From NCBI GenBank assembly GCA_014649155.1, contig BMSM01000003.1, positions 124,001-188,000 on the forward strand: DNA of 64,000 nucleotides, written 5' to 3'. Below, piece by piece: positions 54,740 through 63,197 of the stretch. Each line of letters begins with the position of its first letter. The stretch's first letter is position 1. Source of the DNA: Streptomyces griseoviridis. GTDB taxonomy: Bacteria > Actinomycetota > Actinomycetes > Streptomycetales > Streptomycetaceae. A program made the position numbers and the translations under genes. The notes beneath the pieces are model-generated. The model made no database searches, was not told where the DNA came from, and saw only the letters and a list, made by a program, of their open reading frames with translations.

Positions 54740-54957
54740 GCACCACGACCCGCCGCTCCTGCACCGGACCCGCGAGACCTCGCCGAGCGCACCCTCGCCA
54801 CCGCCGTCGTCGCGGCGGGCCCGGCCGACATGTTCCGCGCCTCCTTCTGGGAGACGATGGCGGCGGCCGGGACAGCGGTGGCCGGGCCCTGCTGAAGGGC
54901 ATGGCGGCGCGGGCGTTCGGCGCGCAGAACTCGGCGTCGCTGGCCAAGGGCGTCTGA
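54740..54957 (+). pseudogene. Remnant of a phage/AICE-type small gene
   Basis: Two frames carry the pieces DLAERTLATAVVAAG...MFRASFWETMAAAG and LLKGMAARAFGAQNSASLAKGV before a TGA. A frameshift near 54892 separates them and no start is apparent. The last bases overlap the next fragment as TGATG, the coupling seen in intact phage-like gene pairs. Confidence 0.5.
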
Positions 54958-55210
54958 TGCGCGCGGCGGTCCGGCGGCTGCGTCGCGTGCTGGGCCGCCG
55001 CGGCATTGCTCTGCTGCTGCTCGGCACGGGAAAGATCCTTCACGGGCTGGGGTCCATCCTCACCTCGGAGCCCAATCCGCCCGGGTCGGAGGCGCTCACG
55101 CGGTGGGCGGACATCCGGTGTTGGGCGTCGGTGTGGGTAGCGTGCGGAGCGATCACGTTCGGCTGCGCGTGGCCGCGGGCGGGCGGCGGGGGCCGTTTCG
55201 TCGTATCCGG
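54957..55210 (+). pseudogene. Truncated phage/AICE-type small membrane protein
   Basis: Begins ATG in TGATG coupling with the preceding remnant. MRAAVRRLRRVLGRRGIALLLLGTGKILHGLG, then TRWADIRCWASVWVACGAITFGCAW, resemble small membrane proteins common in actinophages and integrative elements. The homology stops where the frame runs into antisense of the flavoprotein gene, so the 3' end has been replaced. Confidence 0.5.
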
Positions 55211-55212
55211 AC

Positions 55213-55752
55213 TCAGGCGCCGACCAGGCGCCGCACGCCCGCGAGCGCGCTCGTCCACGGGTACGCCTTCGGTTCGCCCTGCTTCGGCGGATGCATCTGA
55301 TACCCGTCCGGGCCATCAAGGACGAGCACACCCTGCCCCCGCAACGCCGCAATCGAACGGGCGACCGCAGGCTGTGCGCCCTGCGCGCGGTTGAAGTACG
55401 GCATCGCCACCACCGGCACGCCCATGTGCACGCCCTCCGACGGCAACCCGATCGCCAGCGTGTCGGAGATCCCAGCCCCCCACTTGTTCAACGTCGTGCA
55501 CGACATCGGCGCCACCAGCATCGCGTCCGCCTTCGGCAGTGCGTCCTTCTCCCACGGCAGCTTGTACCTGGACCGCACCGGATGCCCAGTCAGATCGACC
55601 AGCTCCTGCATCCGCGGCTCCCACCAAGAGGCAGCGGACGGGGTGAGGATGAGGCACACGTCCCAGCCGTCGGCCTGGGCAGCGCGCACTCCGTCGTCGA
55701 CGTACTGGGTGGGGCCGGCGGCGCAGGCGATGAGGTAGAGCACTCGGGTCAT
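55213..55752 (-). CDS. HFCD-type flavoprotein (PPC-decarboxylase/LanD-like)
   Basis: 179 residues with the homo-oligomeric flavin-containing cysteine decarboxylase pattern: YLIACAAGPTQYVDDG (flavin loop), then APMSCTTLNKWGAGISDTLAIG, the equivalent of the PASANT-type motif. Family members decarboxylate cysteine derivatives (CoaC) or C-terminal cysteines of peptides (EpiD/MrsD). The histidine at the usual catalytic place is not obvious, so activity is uncertain. Its ATG overlaps the XRE stop by 4 bp (ATGA). A decayed copy lies at 19366-19563. Confidence 0.8.
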   Translation of the reverse strand: MTRVLYLIACAAGPTQYVDDGVRAAQADGWDVCLILTPSAASWWEPRMQELVDLTGHPVRSRYKLPWEKDALPKADAMLVAPMSCTTLNKWGAGISDTLAIGLPSEGVHMGVPVVAMPYFNRAQGAQPAVARSIAALRGQGVLVLDGPDGYQMHPPKQGEPKAYPWTSALAGVRRLVGA

Positions 55753-56963
55753 GTGCGCAGTCCACAGTGCTGAGCCAGCGCACGCAAGCCCGGCCCGGGG
55801 TCGGCCGTCACACCGACCACGTCCTTGACCAGGTTCACGGCGTCCGGCCGACTGCGGACTTCCTCGGGCGCCAGTTCGTCGGCTTCCAGGAGCGCCTTGG
55901 CGGCATCCTCCTTGTGCCGTGTCAAGAGCGAAGCGCGTGCCATCGCAACCCGGTGTCCGGCCTGCCGCTCGCGGGTCATCCCGGCCAGCGCCTCCGGCTC
56001 CGCCTTCTTCGCCGCGTCGAGCGCGGACCAGCCCTCCTCGAACCGCAGCAGCATGTCGACCCGGTGCAGGACCACGTTGGTCGGTCCGAACTGCGTGTAG
56101 TCCTCGTCAAGGTCCGCGCCCTGACGCGCTGCCACGTCGCCTGCCTCGTCAACGTGCCCACCGGCCGCGCGGACACGGGCGGCCGTCTTCTCCTGCGAGG
56201 ACTCGGCGAGTGCGGCGGACAGGTACAGCATGCCGAGGGTGGACAGGCCGAGCGACCCGCGCTGGGTGAGGTCGCTGGACAGGCGCCGTGCTGCTGCCGT
56301 TGCGAACTCGACGGCGGCCTGGGGGCGCTGCTGGTAGACGAGGCTCTTGGCGACGCGGCGAGCGGCGGCCCCGATCTGCACCGGGTCTCCGGACCGCTCG
56401 GCGGCGGCCAGCGCGCGGTCCGCGGCGAGCGCGGCCGGGATCGCGGTCGCTGTGCCGTACTTGTGCAGGTAGGAGGTGACGAGCTGGTAGACCCGGGACA
56501 GTGCGGCCTGGGCGTCGCTGCGGCCGTCGACGGGAGCAGCATGCGCGGCGAGCTCGGCATCGGCCATGAGCGCAGGCAGATCGCGGGCGAGCGCGGTGTA
56601 GTGGCACGCCTGGAACGCACGGCAGCAGTAGTCCAGCCTGCGCTGGATCACGTCGCGCGAGGGCGGGTCGCCGTCGCCGGTGCGAGCGTAGAGGGCGTCG
56701 ATGACGCTGAGGGCACCGGCGGGCGGGGTGGCGCCCGGAGGTGGGGTGGGTGTGCTGTCGGTCAAGAGCTGCTCCAGGGGGACGCGCAGGACTTCGGCCG
56801 CGCGCACCAGGACCGAGAGTCGCGGGTCCTGCTGGCGCTTCCCGCCTTCGATGTCCTGCACCCATCGCTTCGCCTGCCCCATGAGCTGGCCGAAGTCGGT
56901 CTGGGTGAAGCCCCGCAGGTCTCGCCAGTAGGCGATGCGTCGGCCGATGCCGGAAGTGTCCAT
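55749..56963 (-). CDS. XRE-family regulator with TPR-like C-terminal domain
   Basis: 404 residues, GGAGGAA before the ATG. N-terminal HTH: GRRIAYWRDLRGFTQTDFGQLMGQAKRWVQDIEGGKRQQDPR. The remaining ~300 residues are helical TPR-like repeats (DYCCRAFQACHYTALARDLPALMADAELAAHAAP; AALSRVYQLVTSYLHKYG). It is divergent from the 215-residue gene with a 106-bp gap and translationally coupled to the flavoprotein, so it probably controls this cassette. A fragment of a second copy is at 19106-19375. Confidence 0.87.
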   Translation of the reverse strand: MDTSGIGRRIAYWRDLRGFTQTDFGQLMGQAKRWVQDIEGGKRQQDPRLSVLVRAAEVLRVPLEQLLTDSTPTPPPGATPPAGALSVIDALYARTGDGDPPSRDVIQRRLDYCCRAFQACHYTALARDLPALMADAELAAHAAPVDGRSDAQAALSRVYQLVTSYLHKYGTATAIPAALAADRALAAAERSGDPVQIGAAARRVAKSLVYQQRPQAAVEFATAAARRLSSDLTQRGSLGLSTLGMLYLSAALAESSQEKTAARVRAAGGHVDEAGDVAARQGADLDEDYTQFGPTNVVLHRVDMLLRFEEGWSALDAAKKAEPEALAGMTRERQAGHRVAMARASLLTRHKEDAAKALLEADELAPEEVRSRPDAVNLVKDVVGVTADPGPGLRALAQHCGLRT

Positions 56964-57069
56964 TGCGTTCCTCCGGAGCGAGGCACGCACTTTGCGTGCC
57001 TCTCTTGTTGTACCGCGTTTTACGGTCCGTGTGTGAGACGGAGCACACCGACCGTGGAGGCCCTGGCCA

Positions 57070-57717
57070 ATGGCGAAGAATCCCGAACAACGGCTGCCTG
57101 CCCTGCGGTCAGTTGAGGCAGGCCCCGGCGTCCTGGTTCACCCCACCGTCGACCAGCAGGTGTCCGCCGAAGAGTGGCTGATCTCCGCGCACCCAGTGCC
57201 GAGGCAGGCCCGGGCCGAGCTGCGTGAGCACGGCGTGGTCCTGCTGCCTCTCGGCGGTCTGTTCTCAGCGGTGCGTATCCCGGGCCGCATCGTCCAAGCG
57301 CTCGCGGCCAGCACCGACCCGGCCGACATCGACACCGTACTGACCGAGGTTCTCGCCGACGGCCCCGTCATCTGCGCTGTGGGCGGCCCCCGCTACTACG
57401 CGCTCGTACCCCCGAGCATGCCGCAGACCTGGCGGGACGCCGCCGAGGACTGGCGCGGTGACGACGTCGCCTGTCTCGGCCGCGAGTCGTACCTGGGGAT
57501 GCCGGCACTGGCGGCCGTGGACTACCCGCAGACGGGCGCCACCGTGTACTGGTCGGTCCCGCCGCGCCCGGGCATCCTCTGCGAACCGCTGGCCGTGGCC
57601 CGTCTGGTCGCCGCCGGCGTGCACCTGCTGGGCGACGAATGCGACCCCTGGCCGGCGAACGCCCCGCTCACCCCACACCGAGGCGTCCTGCCCAGGATGA
57701 CCCTCAGAGGGATCTGA
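57070..57717 (+). CDS. Unknown cassette protein, 215 residues
   Basis: GGAGG lies before the ATG. Soluble, no membrane segment. Recognisable blocks: EEWLISAHPVPRQARAELREHG, VRIPGRIVQALAASTDPADIDTVL, GPRYYALVPPSMPQTW and CLGRESYLGMPALAAVDYP. The pattern recalls the N-terminal half of actinobacterial bifunctional primase/polymerase-type proteins, but no catalytic residues are certain, so I assign no function. The linked occurrence with the XRE regulator and flavoprotein is supported by the decayed second copy (18436-19109), in which the same three genes appear together. Confidence 0.75.
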   Translation: MAKNPEQRLPALRSVEAGPGVLVHPTVDQQVSAEEWLISAHPVPRQARAELREHGVVLLPLGGLFSAVRIPGRIVQALAASTDPADIDTVLTEVLADGPVICAVGGPRYYALVPPSMPQTWRDAAEDWRGDDVACLGRESYLGMPALAAVDYPQTGATVYWSVPPRPGILCEPLAVARLVAAGVHLLGDECDPWPANAPLTPHRGVLPRMTLRGI

Positions 57718-57857
57718 CCTGCGCCTGCCCCAGCGCCACGGGGTCCCGCGGCGACTGCCGGGTCAGAGTCGCACCCCGCACCTCCCGCCCCGGTCGCCCC
57801 CTGCCCTGCGCGCCCGGGACGTCCCTTCCTGTTCCAGCCCTCGATCTGGAGGACCCC

Positions 57858-58769
57858 ATGAGCACAGCCACCATCCCGCAAGCGGCCACGTCCCCGGTGG
57901 CCGGTATCCGCTCGGTAGAGCTGGAGATCACCGGCCGCTGCCAGCTGTCGTGCAGCCACTGCTGCACCAGCTCGGGGCCCAAGGCGTCCACCGGCAGCAT
58001 GTCCCCGCAGGCATGGTTGGACGTCATCACGGACGTCGCCGCCCTCGGCATCCCCGCGGTGCAGTTCATCGGCGGGGAGCCGACTCTTGCGCCCTACCTC
58101 CCCCTGTTCGTCGACCACGCCCTGGGCGCCGGCCTGAACGTCGAGGTCTACTCCAACCTCGCCAACATCCGCCCCCGCCTCTGGAAGTGCTTCGAGCGGC
58201 CCGGCGTCTCGCTGGCCACCAGCTACTACAGCGACCAGGCCGAGCAGCACGAGCAGATCACCCACGGCCCGGGCAGCTACCGCCGCACCCGCGCCAACAT
58301 CACCGAGGCCCTCCGCCGGGGCATCCCGCTGCGGGCCGGCATCGTCGAGGTCCTCGACGGGCAGCGCGTCGCCCAGGCGCAGGAGGAACTGCGCCGCCTG
58401 GGCGTCACCCGTATCCAGGTCGACCGCGTCCGCCGGGTCGGCCGGGCCGCCGACCCGGCCGTCTCCGTCCCGTCGACGGGCGAGCTGTGCGGGCACTGCT
58501 TCCGCCACCGCGTCTCGGTCGACCCGGACGGGCAGGTCAGCGGCTGCATCCTCTCTCGGTTCCTCGTCGCCGGAAATGTCCGCGAGCAGCGCCTGGCGGA
58601 CATCCTGCGCAGCGACCGGTGGCAGCAGCTCACCGACTCCGTGCCGGCCCCGCGCGCGGCCTGCCCGCCGGACGACTCCGGCGACTGCGACCCGGCCAAC
58701 ACCGAGGCGTGCGACCCTGCGTACGACGACGTCCTGATGCCCACCGCGGGCCTGGAGGTGACCGCGTGA
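57858..58769 (+). CDS. Radical SAM enzyme with SPASM-like C-terminal cysteines
   Basis: 303 residues, GGAGG before the ATG. The radical-SAM cluster motif CQLSCSHCC (C-x3-C-x2-C) is at about residues 31-39, followed by FIGGEPTLAPYL (GGE motif). The C-terminal part has CGHCFRHRVSVDPDGQVSGC and CPPDDSGDCDPANTEAC, a cysteine pattern like the SPASM/twitch domains that hold auxiliary iron-sulfur clusters in peptide-modifying enzymes. Its stop overlaps the methyltransferase GTG (GTGA). The substrate is unknown; no precursor peptide gene was found nearby. Confidence 0.88.
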   Translation: MSTATIPQAATSPVAGIRSVELEITGRCQLSCSHCCTSSGPKASTGSMSPQAWLDVITDVAALGIPAVQFIGGEPTLAPYLPLFVDHALGAGLNVEVYSNLANIRPRLWKCFERPGVSLATSYYSDQAEQHEQITHGPGSYRRTRANITEALRRGIPLRAGIVEVLDGQRVAQAQEELRRLGVTRIQVDRVRRVGRAADPAVSVPSTGELCGHCFRHRVSVDPDGQVSGCILSRFLVAGNVREQRLADILRSDRWQQLTDSVPAPRAACPPDDSGDCDPANTEACDPAYDDVLMPTAGLEVTA

Positions 58770-59899
58770 TCTGGGAGAAGCACGCCGCCGAACTGGCCGA
58801 CCGGGTCGCCGGCCGCGGTTCGCGCTGGCACGAGCCCGTGGCCCGTACGCCCCGGCACGTCTTCGTACCGGCCTGGTGGGAGCCCGAGGACGGACAGTGG
58901 GCACTGCGCCGGCCCACCAGCGACCTCGGCTGGTACACCGCCGCCTACGGCGACCGCTCGCTTATCACCCGCGTGGGCCCGCTGCACGCCGACGCCGCCG
59001 ATCACCATGACCGCCCCATGGGGCGGCCGACGTCCTCCGCGACGCTGCCCAGCCTCACTGTCCAGATGCTCCGGCATGCCCGCATCAACGACGGTGACAC
59101 GCTGCTGGACGTGGGCACGGGCAGCGGGTACGGGACCGCCCTCGCCTGCCGCCGCCTCGGCGACACGGCAGTCACCAGCGTCGACGTGGACCTCTACCTC
59201 GTCGACGCCGCCCGGCAGCGGCTGGCCTCGATCGGCCTGGCACCGCGCCTGGCCGCGGTCGACGCGACCGGGCCGCTGCCCGCCACCGAGGGCCAGTTCG
59301 ACCGAATCATGGCGACCGTCTCCGTCCGCAGCGTCCCCAGCGCCTGGCTGACCGCCCTGCGCGTCGGGGGCCGGCTCGTCACCACGATCGCCGGCACGTC
59401 ACTGATCCTCACCGCCGAGAAGCAGGAGGACGGCGGGGCAGTGGGCAGGGTGGAGTGGGACCGGGCCGGGTTCATGCAGGCCCGCACCGGCGACGACTAC
59501 CCGCCGGAGGTCATCGAGGTCCTGGCGGCCGCCCACTACGCCGAGGGCGACGAGGTCACCACCTCGCCGTACCCGGTCCTCGACGTAGGGCAGGCATGGG
59601 ACGTCGACTCCATGCTGGGCGTCCTCGCCCCCGGCGTCGAGCACTCCTACGAGGAGACGGGCGACCGGCGGACCGCAGTGCTGGCGCACGCGGACGGCTC
59701 CTGGGCCCGGGCCACGGGCACCGGCACCGAGCCGCCCATCGTGCACCAGGCCGGCCCCCGCCGCCTCTGGAGCATCCTCGACGAGATCCGCTCCCACTGG
59801 CTCCAGCACGGCGAACTGCCGGTGCGCGGCGCCCGCGTCCGCATCCTCCCCGACGGACGGACCCGGCTCTCCCGAGGCGGCTGGCACAAGCAGCTCTGA
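58766..59899 (+). CDS. PIMT-type (protein-L-isoaspartate O-methyltransferase-like) methyltransferase
   Basis: 377 residues, GTG start coupled to the radical SAM gene, GGAGG upstream. The N-terminal region VARTPRHVFVPAWWEPEDG and the block SSATLPSLTVQMLRHARINDGDTLLDVGTGSGYGTALACRRLG match the PIMT fold and its SAM-binding motif I. C-terminal ~180 residues are an extension seen in the methyltransferases of RiPP (graspetide and lanthipeptide) loci. Likely role is methylation of an aspartate in a peptide or protein made by the cassette, which is inference. Confidence 0.85.
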   Translation: MIWEKHAAELADRVAGRGSRWHEPVARTPRHVFVPAWWEPEDGQWALRRPTSDLGWYTAAYGDRSLITRVGPLHADAADHHDRPMGRPTSSATLPSLTVQMLRHARINDGDTLLDVGTGSGYGTALACRRLGDTAVTSVDVDLYLVDAARQRLASIGLAPRLAAVDATGPLPATEGQFDRIMATVSVRSVPSAWLTALRVGGRLVTTIAGTSLILTAEKQEDGGAVGRVEWDRAGFMQARTGDDYPPEVIEVLAAAHYAEGDEVTTSPYPVLDVGQAWDVDSMLGVLAPGVEHSYEETGDRRTAVLAHADGSWARATGTGTEPPIVHQAGPRRLWSILDEIRSHWLQHGELPVRGARVRILPDGRTRLSRGGWHKQL

Positions 59900-59958
59900 C
59901 GGCCGGCCCCGGACCTGGTCGGCGCCGCCGCCCAGGGAGGTCGCCCCTGTCACCCCCG

Positions 59959-60216
59959 TCAGGGGCGGCCTCCAGCGGCTGGGCGCACGAGCTCGGCGAC
60001 GTCGACGCCGATCGCGTCGGCGATGCGGATGAGGGTGTCCAGCAGGGGTGAGGAGTGGCCCTGCTCGATGCGGCTGTAGGTGGCCACGTCGATTCCGGAC
60101 CGACCGCAGACGTCCCGCTGGCTGAGGTTGTGGTGCTCACGCACGCGTCTGATCTGTTCCCCGACCTGGCGGCGGCGGGCGATGACCCGGTCGTCGGGCG
60201 GGGTGGGGCGCGGCAC
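59959..60216 (-). CDS. Small XRE-family regulator
   Basis: 85 residues from GTG; one HTH domain only: GEQIRRVREHHNLSQRDVCGRSGIDVATYSRIEQGHSSPLLDTLIRIADAIGV. It has no sensor domain. A perfect 9+9 palindrome (60249-60268) lies 33 bp upstream and is the likely autoregulatory site. It is convergent with the methyltransferase gene. Confidence 0.85.
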   Translation of the reverse strand: MPRPTPPDDRVIARRRQVGEQIRRVREHHNLSQRDVCGRSGIDVATYSRIEQGHSSPLLDTLIRIADAIGVDVAELVRPAAGGRP

Positions 60217-60248
60217 AGGTCCACGCTCCCGACCGCGTGATCAAAAAG

Positions 60249-60268
60249 GATTAGGGTCAACCCTAATC
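60249..60268. promoter_or_regulatory. Palindrome GATTAGGGT-CA-ACCCTAATC, likely XRE operator
   Basis: Two perfect 9-bp arms with a 2-bp centre, upstream of the small XRE gene. The site also contains TTGACC on the minus strand, which could be a -35 box, so binding would block transcription. It is AT-richer than its surroundings. Confidence 0.6.
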
Positions 60269-60646
60269 TGTGTGATCTTGGAGGGAATCGATCCAGCGCG
60301 ACGACCGGCGACTCTGCGGCGGATCAATAAATGTCCGTAGGGCTTAGATGGGTGCACACTACAATCGAACGTACGTTCACACGAATGGGTGACTGACGCC
60401 GTGGATGGGTGCCTGTTAGATACAAGCAAGCCAGCACGGCAATAGCGTGTCGGGTCGTTCGGCGTGGTGCCCCCCTCTCGGGCGACCCGGCACTCTTGGC
60501 TCCCGCACTCCCTGCGAGGGAGAGTGGGGGCCGCTCTCCGTTTTGGGCCCGTGACCTGCGCGAACAGCATGATCATTTAGGAGAGATTTAGGAGGGGCGC
60601 CTTCGAGGCGAAGGGTGTCAGAAAACGTAGTCAGGCCGGGCAGACG
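60269..60646. other. Intergenic region without supported genes
   Basis: It holds the LexA-like site, a hairpin GGAGAG...CTCTCC followed by GTTTT around 60520-60545, and a short direct repeat ATTTAGGAG at 60575-60595. No coding sequence is convincing. Confidence 0.45.
60365..60380. promoter_or_regulatory. LexA (SOS) box-like site
   Basis: TCGAACGTACGTTCAC contains GAAC-N4-GTTC, the actinobacterial LexA consensus, as a perfect 12-bp palindrome. It lies about 150 bp upstream of the small XRE gene. Whether LexA binds here is untested. Confidence 0.45.
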
Positions 60647-60688
60647 TAAGGCCCAGGTCCGGGAAATTGCTCCCTGACCTGGGCCTTA
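60647..60688 (-). terminator. Hairpin downstream of the tRNA remnant
   Basis: TAAGGCCCAGGTC and its exact reverse complement GACCTGGGCCTTA flank a 16-base loop. It sits 17 bp past the 3' end of the tRNA-Arg remnant, where the terminator of the original tRNA gene would be, so this side is the old chromosomal flank. Confidence 0.6.
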
Positions 60689-60704
60689 GCCGTTCCTTAC
60701 CTTG

Positions 60705-60746
60705 TGCCCCCGGCAGGATTCGAACCTGCGACACCCGCTTTAGGAG
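60705..60746 (-). other. 3' half of a tRNA-Arg(CCU) gene: probable attachment site
   Basis: On the minus strand it reads CTCCTAAAGCGG, then the T arm GCAGGTTCGAATCCTGC and acceptor strand CGGGGGC plus discriminator A. The anticodon loop CTCCTAA points to Arg-CCU. The 5' half (acceptor, D arm, 5' anticodon stem) is absent and unrelated sequence follows at 60747. This is what tRNA-integrating elements leave at their distal end. By geometry the chromosome lies to the left and the element to the right. Confidence 0.75.
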
Positions 60747-60834
60747 TTCGATCGCTCCTCGGCACCACCGGGGAATCACCCGGCCACACTGGCCGTGGCG
60801 GACCGCTCAGGAGTGCCGGCGTCCGGCGTCGTTG

Positions 60835-61209
60835 ATGTCACTCGTGGATGTCAGAACGGAGCAACCCGCGCTCGCTCGCTGGCACGATGGTCGCGTGGTT
60901 GACCTGGAGCGCGTCAGAGCAGAGACCGTGGCGTACTTCCGAGCACTCGATGAGAACGCCACCCTGCGGCACCACTTCCGTCACGCCGACGGGGAGGGCG
61001 GTCTGTGGTACATCGAGGCCGTACCCGACCGCGGTGAGTTGATTGTCGTCAAGCAAGCCGAGCTGACCTCGGCCGGCCGACTCCACCGGTACAGCTGGGA
61101 GCACCTGGAGGACGAGCACGGCGGCCTGACAGACCAAGCGATCGACCCAGAAGACGATTCGCTGGGGGCCATCCCGGCTGAGGAGTTCCAGCGGGTGTGG
61201 ACGCGGTGA
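60835..61209 (+). CDS. Small hypothetical protein at the element edge
   Basis: 124 residues from ATG (a GTG at 60896 is an alternative; neither has a clear ribosome site). The visible segments VDLERVRAETVAYFRALDENATLRHHFRHADG and YSWEHLEDEHGGLTDQAIDPE are hydrophilic and acidic. No family recognised. It lies just inside the putative integrative element. Confidence 0.55.
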   Translation: MSLVDVRTEQPALARWHDGRVVDLERVRAETVAYFRALDENATLRHHFRHADGEGGLWYIEAVPDRGELIVVKQAELTSAGRLHRYSWEHLEDEHGGLTDQAIDPEDDSLGAIPAEEFQRVWTR

Positions 61210-61724
61210 TCACGCTGGACAACCACTTTAGGAGAGAGGCTGGGTGATCTGTGGGCTGAGCTGCGGCTTCGCCTGCCGAGGAAGCGAGCGGCTATTCGAC
61301 GGCTGGGCACCGGTGTTGACCGTGGCTGACCGCCGCATCTGGCACGGTTGTGGCACGAACCTCAGCCGACGACAGCCAGCCACGACGGCGGGTGCGCCGA
61401 CGGAGCAGGCGCGCGTATGCCTCGCGGCACCCCCACCGGCCTTGACCACGCTGTCAGCGCTGGCGACCAGAGCAAGCCACGACGGCCGGCACGTGACGAC
61501 CACGCCTGAGCCATCAGCTTGGGAAGCTGCGATCACTTGCGGCACATTCGTGCACTGACCTGGCAGAACGGTCAAGGCATGGCGTCGTCCGGCAGGGCAT
61601 CTTTCACCGTGATTCCCTGCAGTTCCCCACTCAATCTGGTGCAGTTGTGGTGCGGCAGCTCGGATCGAGCTGCGGTGTGACCGATCCACCATCATGCTGC
61701 TCTGGGAATTCGATGACGCCTCTG
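61210..61724. other. 515-bp region without a supported gene
   Basis: Frames on both strands are short and have no recognisable domain or codon bias. Base composition falls here from typical Streptomyces towards the lower GC of the following genes. A CTTTAGGAG at about 61228 resembles the anticodon-loop part of the tRNA remnant, probably by chance. Confidence 0.45.
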
Positions 61725-63152
61725 CTACACGGAGTTAGTGGAGGCGTCGCGGGCTTGAAGCTGATCTGCTGCCATGTCAAGCGCAGAATAAACGAACATA
61801 GCGTCCACCTTGTCCGGGTGAAATCCTTCAACGTGCAGCGCTACGAGCAAGACTGCGCGCAGGGCCGCTAGAGCGTAACGAGACGCATGTATGGGCATGC
61901 CGTCGAGATGTAGTAGTTGCTTCTTGTGCGGCCCTGGAACCCCATGCACAACTCTTGAGCGGTAAGAATATACATCCTTTACGGCGCTCAAGATTTCCCC
62001 GCTGCGACCCCACCCCAACTGGGACAAAATTGCACCCGCCCGCATGGAAATCTTGTGAACAATTTCACCAGAGCCCGATCCCCCGCCCAGAAGTGCCTCC
62101 AATCCAATGCAAAGGTCGACTATGCGGTCCTCGTCATCATCACGGATCCATGCGCGATTAAGGCGTCGTGCGGCAACTCGGAGACTAGGATGACCTTGCG
62201 ATAGCTTGCCGAAATGCTCATGGACGCGAGCGAGGGCGCCGTAATCCAGATAAGAAGTGTGGCGCGTAAGGGCGTCAAGGCGCGTCGGATAATCTCTGAA
62301 GAGATAGGTTGTGCTGGTGTTTCCTACCGCGTCCATGTTCCCGAACCAGCCACTCGGAGAAAAGATCATCTGTGCGCATCCAGCGACGCTCTGTGACTCC
62401 AACGAAACCGCTTCGAAAAACCGATCCACCATGTCAAACGTTGACTCGTACGGTTCGACTTCAAAGTGCGAACCACAACCGCCTGCAAGTGCGGGTACAT
62501 TTTCAAGCCTCAAAGCGTGTGTAACGCTACTCAGTTTATGCGCATCGCGAGGCGCCACGTGAGGAGTATCTGATAGGAGTTTTCGTTGTTCCTCGCTTAG
62601 ACGGATAATGGAGAAGGTATCGAAGGTCGCCTCGTCAGTTACTTCAGCCCCCAAAATAGGGACGAACACTTCCATTTTCAGGTCGTCTGTGAGCAGGTAC
62701 GTTTCAAGTTTCAAGTACAACTGCTCTAGGGTGTCAATTTCGACCCGTTCAGTGGTTCCTGTTTTTGCTACGTACATGTCCGCCAGAAGGATTGGAATCA
62801 TGGCAACCTCATGGAGCATCACCTTTCCTAGGTCTAGAGGTTCTTCTTCGCGGTCTGCTGGCAGCAAGAATTTCTGTGCCGCCGACGGCACCGACTGCAC
62901 CTTTTGGTACAGCTCATTTAGGCCGGCTAGATTCTGATGCCTGTAAAAAGCGGCTAGGTGATGGTCGAGTGAGGGGGTGCTGAATAGCGCCTTGTAACCT
63001 TCCTTGTCTACGGCGTCAACCGCATTTATCAGTCCAGCTGCCAGTTCTTGCGTGTACTTTCCGATTTTGGCGATTGCGTCGAAAGTGGGAGGCTGAATGT
63101 AGTCCCAAAGAGTTCTGTCCACGTGAGGGCCCGGCGATGTTTCGATAGCCAT
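61725..63152 (-). CDS. ApeA-like protein with C-terminal HEPN domain
   Basis: 475 residues; the ATG at 63152 has AAAGGG upstream, while a GTG at 63182 would add ten residues. The C-terminal third matches the ApeA-type HEPN domain: DEDRIVDLCIGLEALLG, then KISMRAGAILSQLG and VYSYRSRVVHG, which has the R-x4-H RNase motif (RSRVVH). The N-terminal part is a large beta-rich region. ApeA proteins act in abortive anti-phage defence by cutting RNA. GC content is far below that of the window, a sign of transfer. The partial gene just upstream is probably co-transcribed. Confidence 0.7.
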   Translation of the reverse strand: MAIETSPGPHVDRTLWDYIQPPTFDAIAKIGKYTQELAAGLINAVDAVDKEGYKALFSTPSLDHHLAAFYRHQNLAGLNELYQKVQSVPSAAQKFLLPADREEEPLDLGKVMLHEVAMIPILLADMYVAKTGTTERVEIDTLEQLYLKLETYLLTDDLKMEVFVPILGAEVTDEATFDTFSIIRLSEEQRKLLSDTPHVAPRDAHKLSSVTHALRLENVPALAGGCGSHFEVEPYESTFDMVDRFFEAVSLESQSVAGCAQMIFSPSGWFGNMDAVGNTSTTYLFRDYPTRLDALTRHTSYLDYGALARVHEHFGKLSQGHPSLRVAARRLNRAWIRDDDEDRIVDLCIGLEALLGGGSGSGEIVHKISMRAGAILSQLGWGRSGEILSAVKDVYSYRSRVVHGVPGPHKKQLLHLDGMPIHASRYALAALRAVLLVALHVEGFHPDKVDAMFVYSALDMAADQLQARDASTNSV

Positions 63153-63197
63153 AGTGACTGGTGTATCCCTTTCTGTGATCACCGGCTCGGGTGATTG

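Noticed and set aside
55040..55352. Minus-strand frames downstream of the flavoprotein gene
   Set aside because: They are antisense to the phage-like remnant and have no start signals or domains.
57718..57857. RiPP precursor peptide before the radical SAM gene
   Set aside because: The 140-bp gap has no start with a ribosome site leading to a plausible leader-core peptide.
60705..60780. Complete functional tRNA gene
   Set aside because: The 5' half has no pairing partner for the acceptor strand, no D arm and a mismatched anticodon stem.
60667..60834. Upstream extension of the 60835 gene, with the peptide PGRIRTCDTRFRSS
   Set aside because: That peptide is the translation of the antisense strand of the tRNA-Arg remnant, a well-known artefact.
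61228..61695. Coding sequence of 155 residues on the minus strand
   Set aside because: No ribosome site, no recognisable domain, and overlaps a competing frame on the other strand of similar quality.
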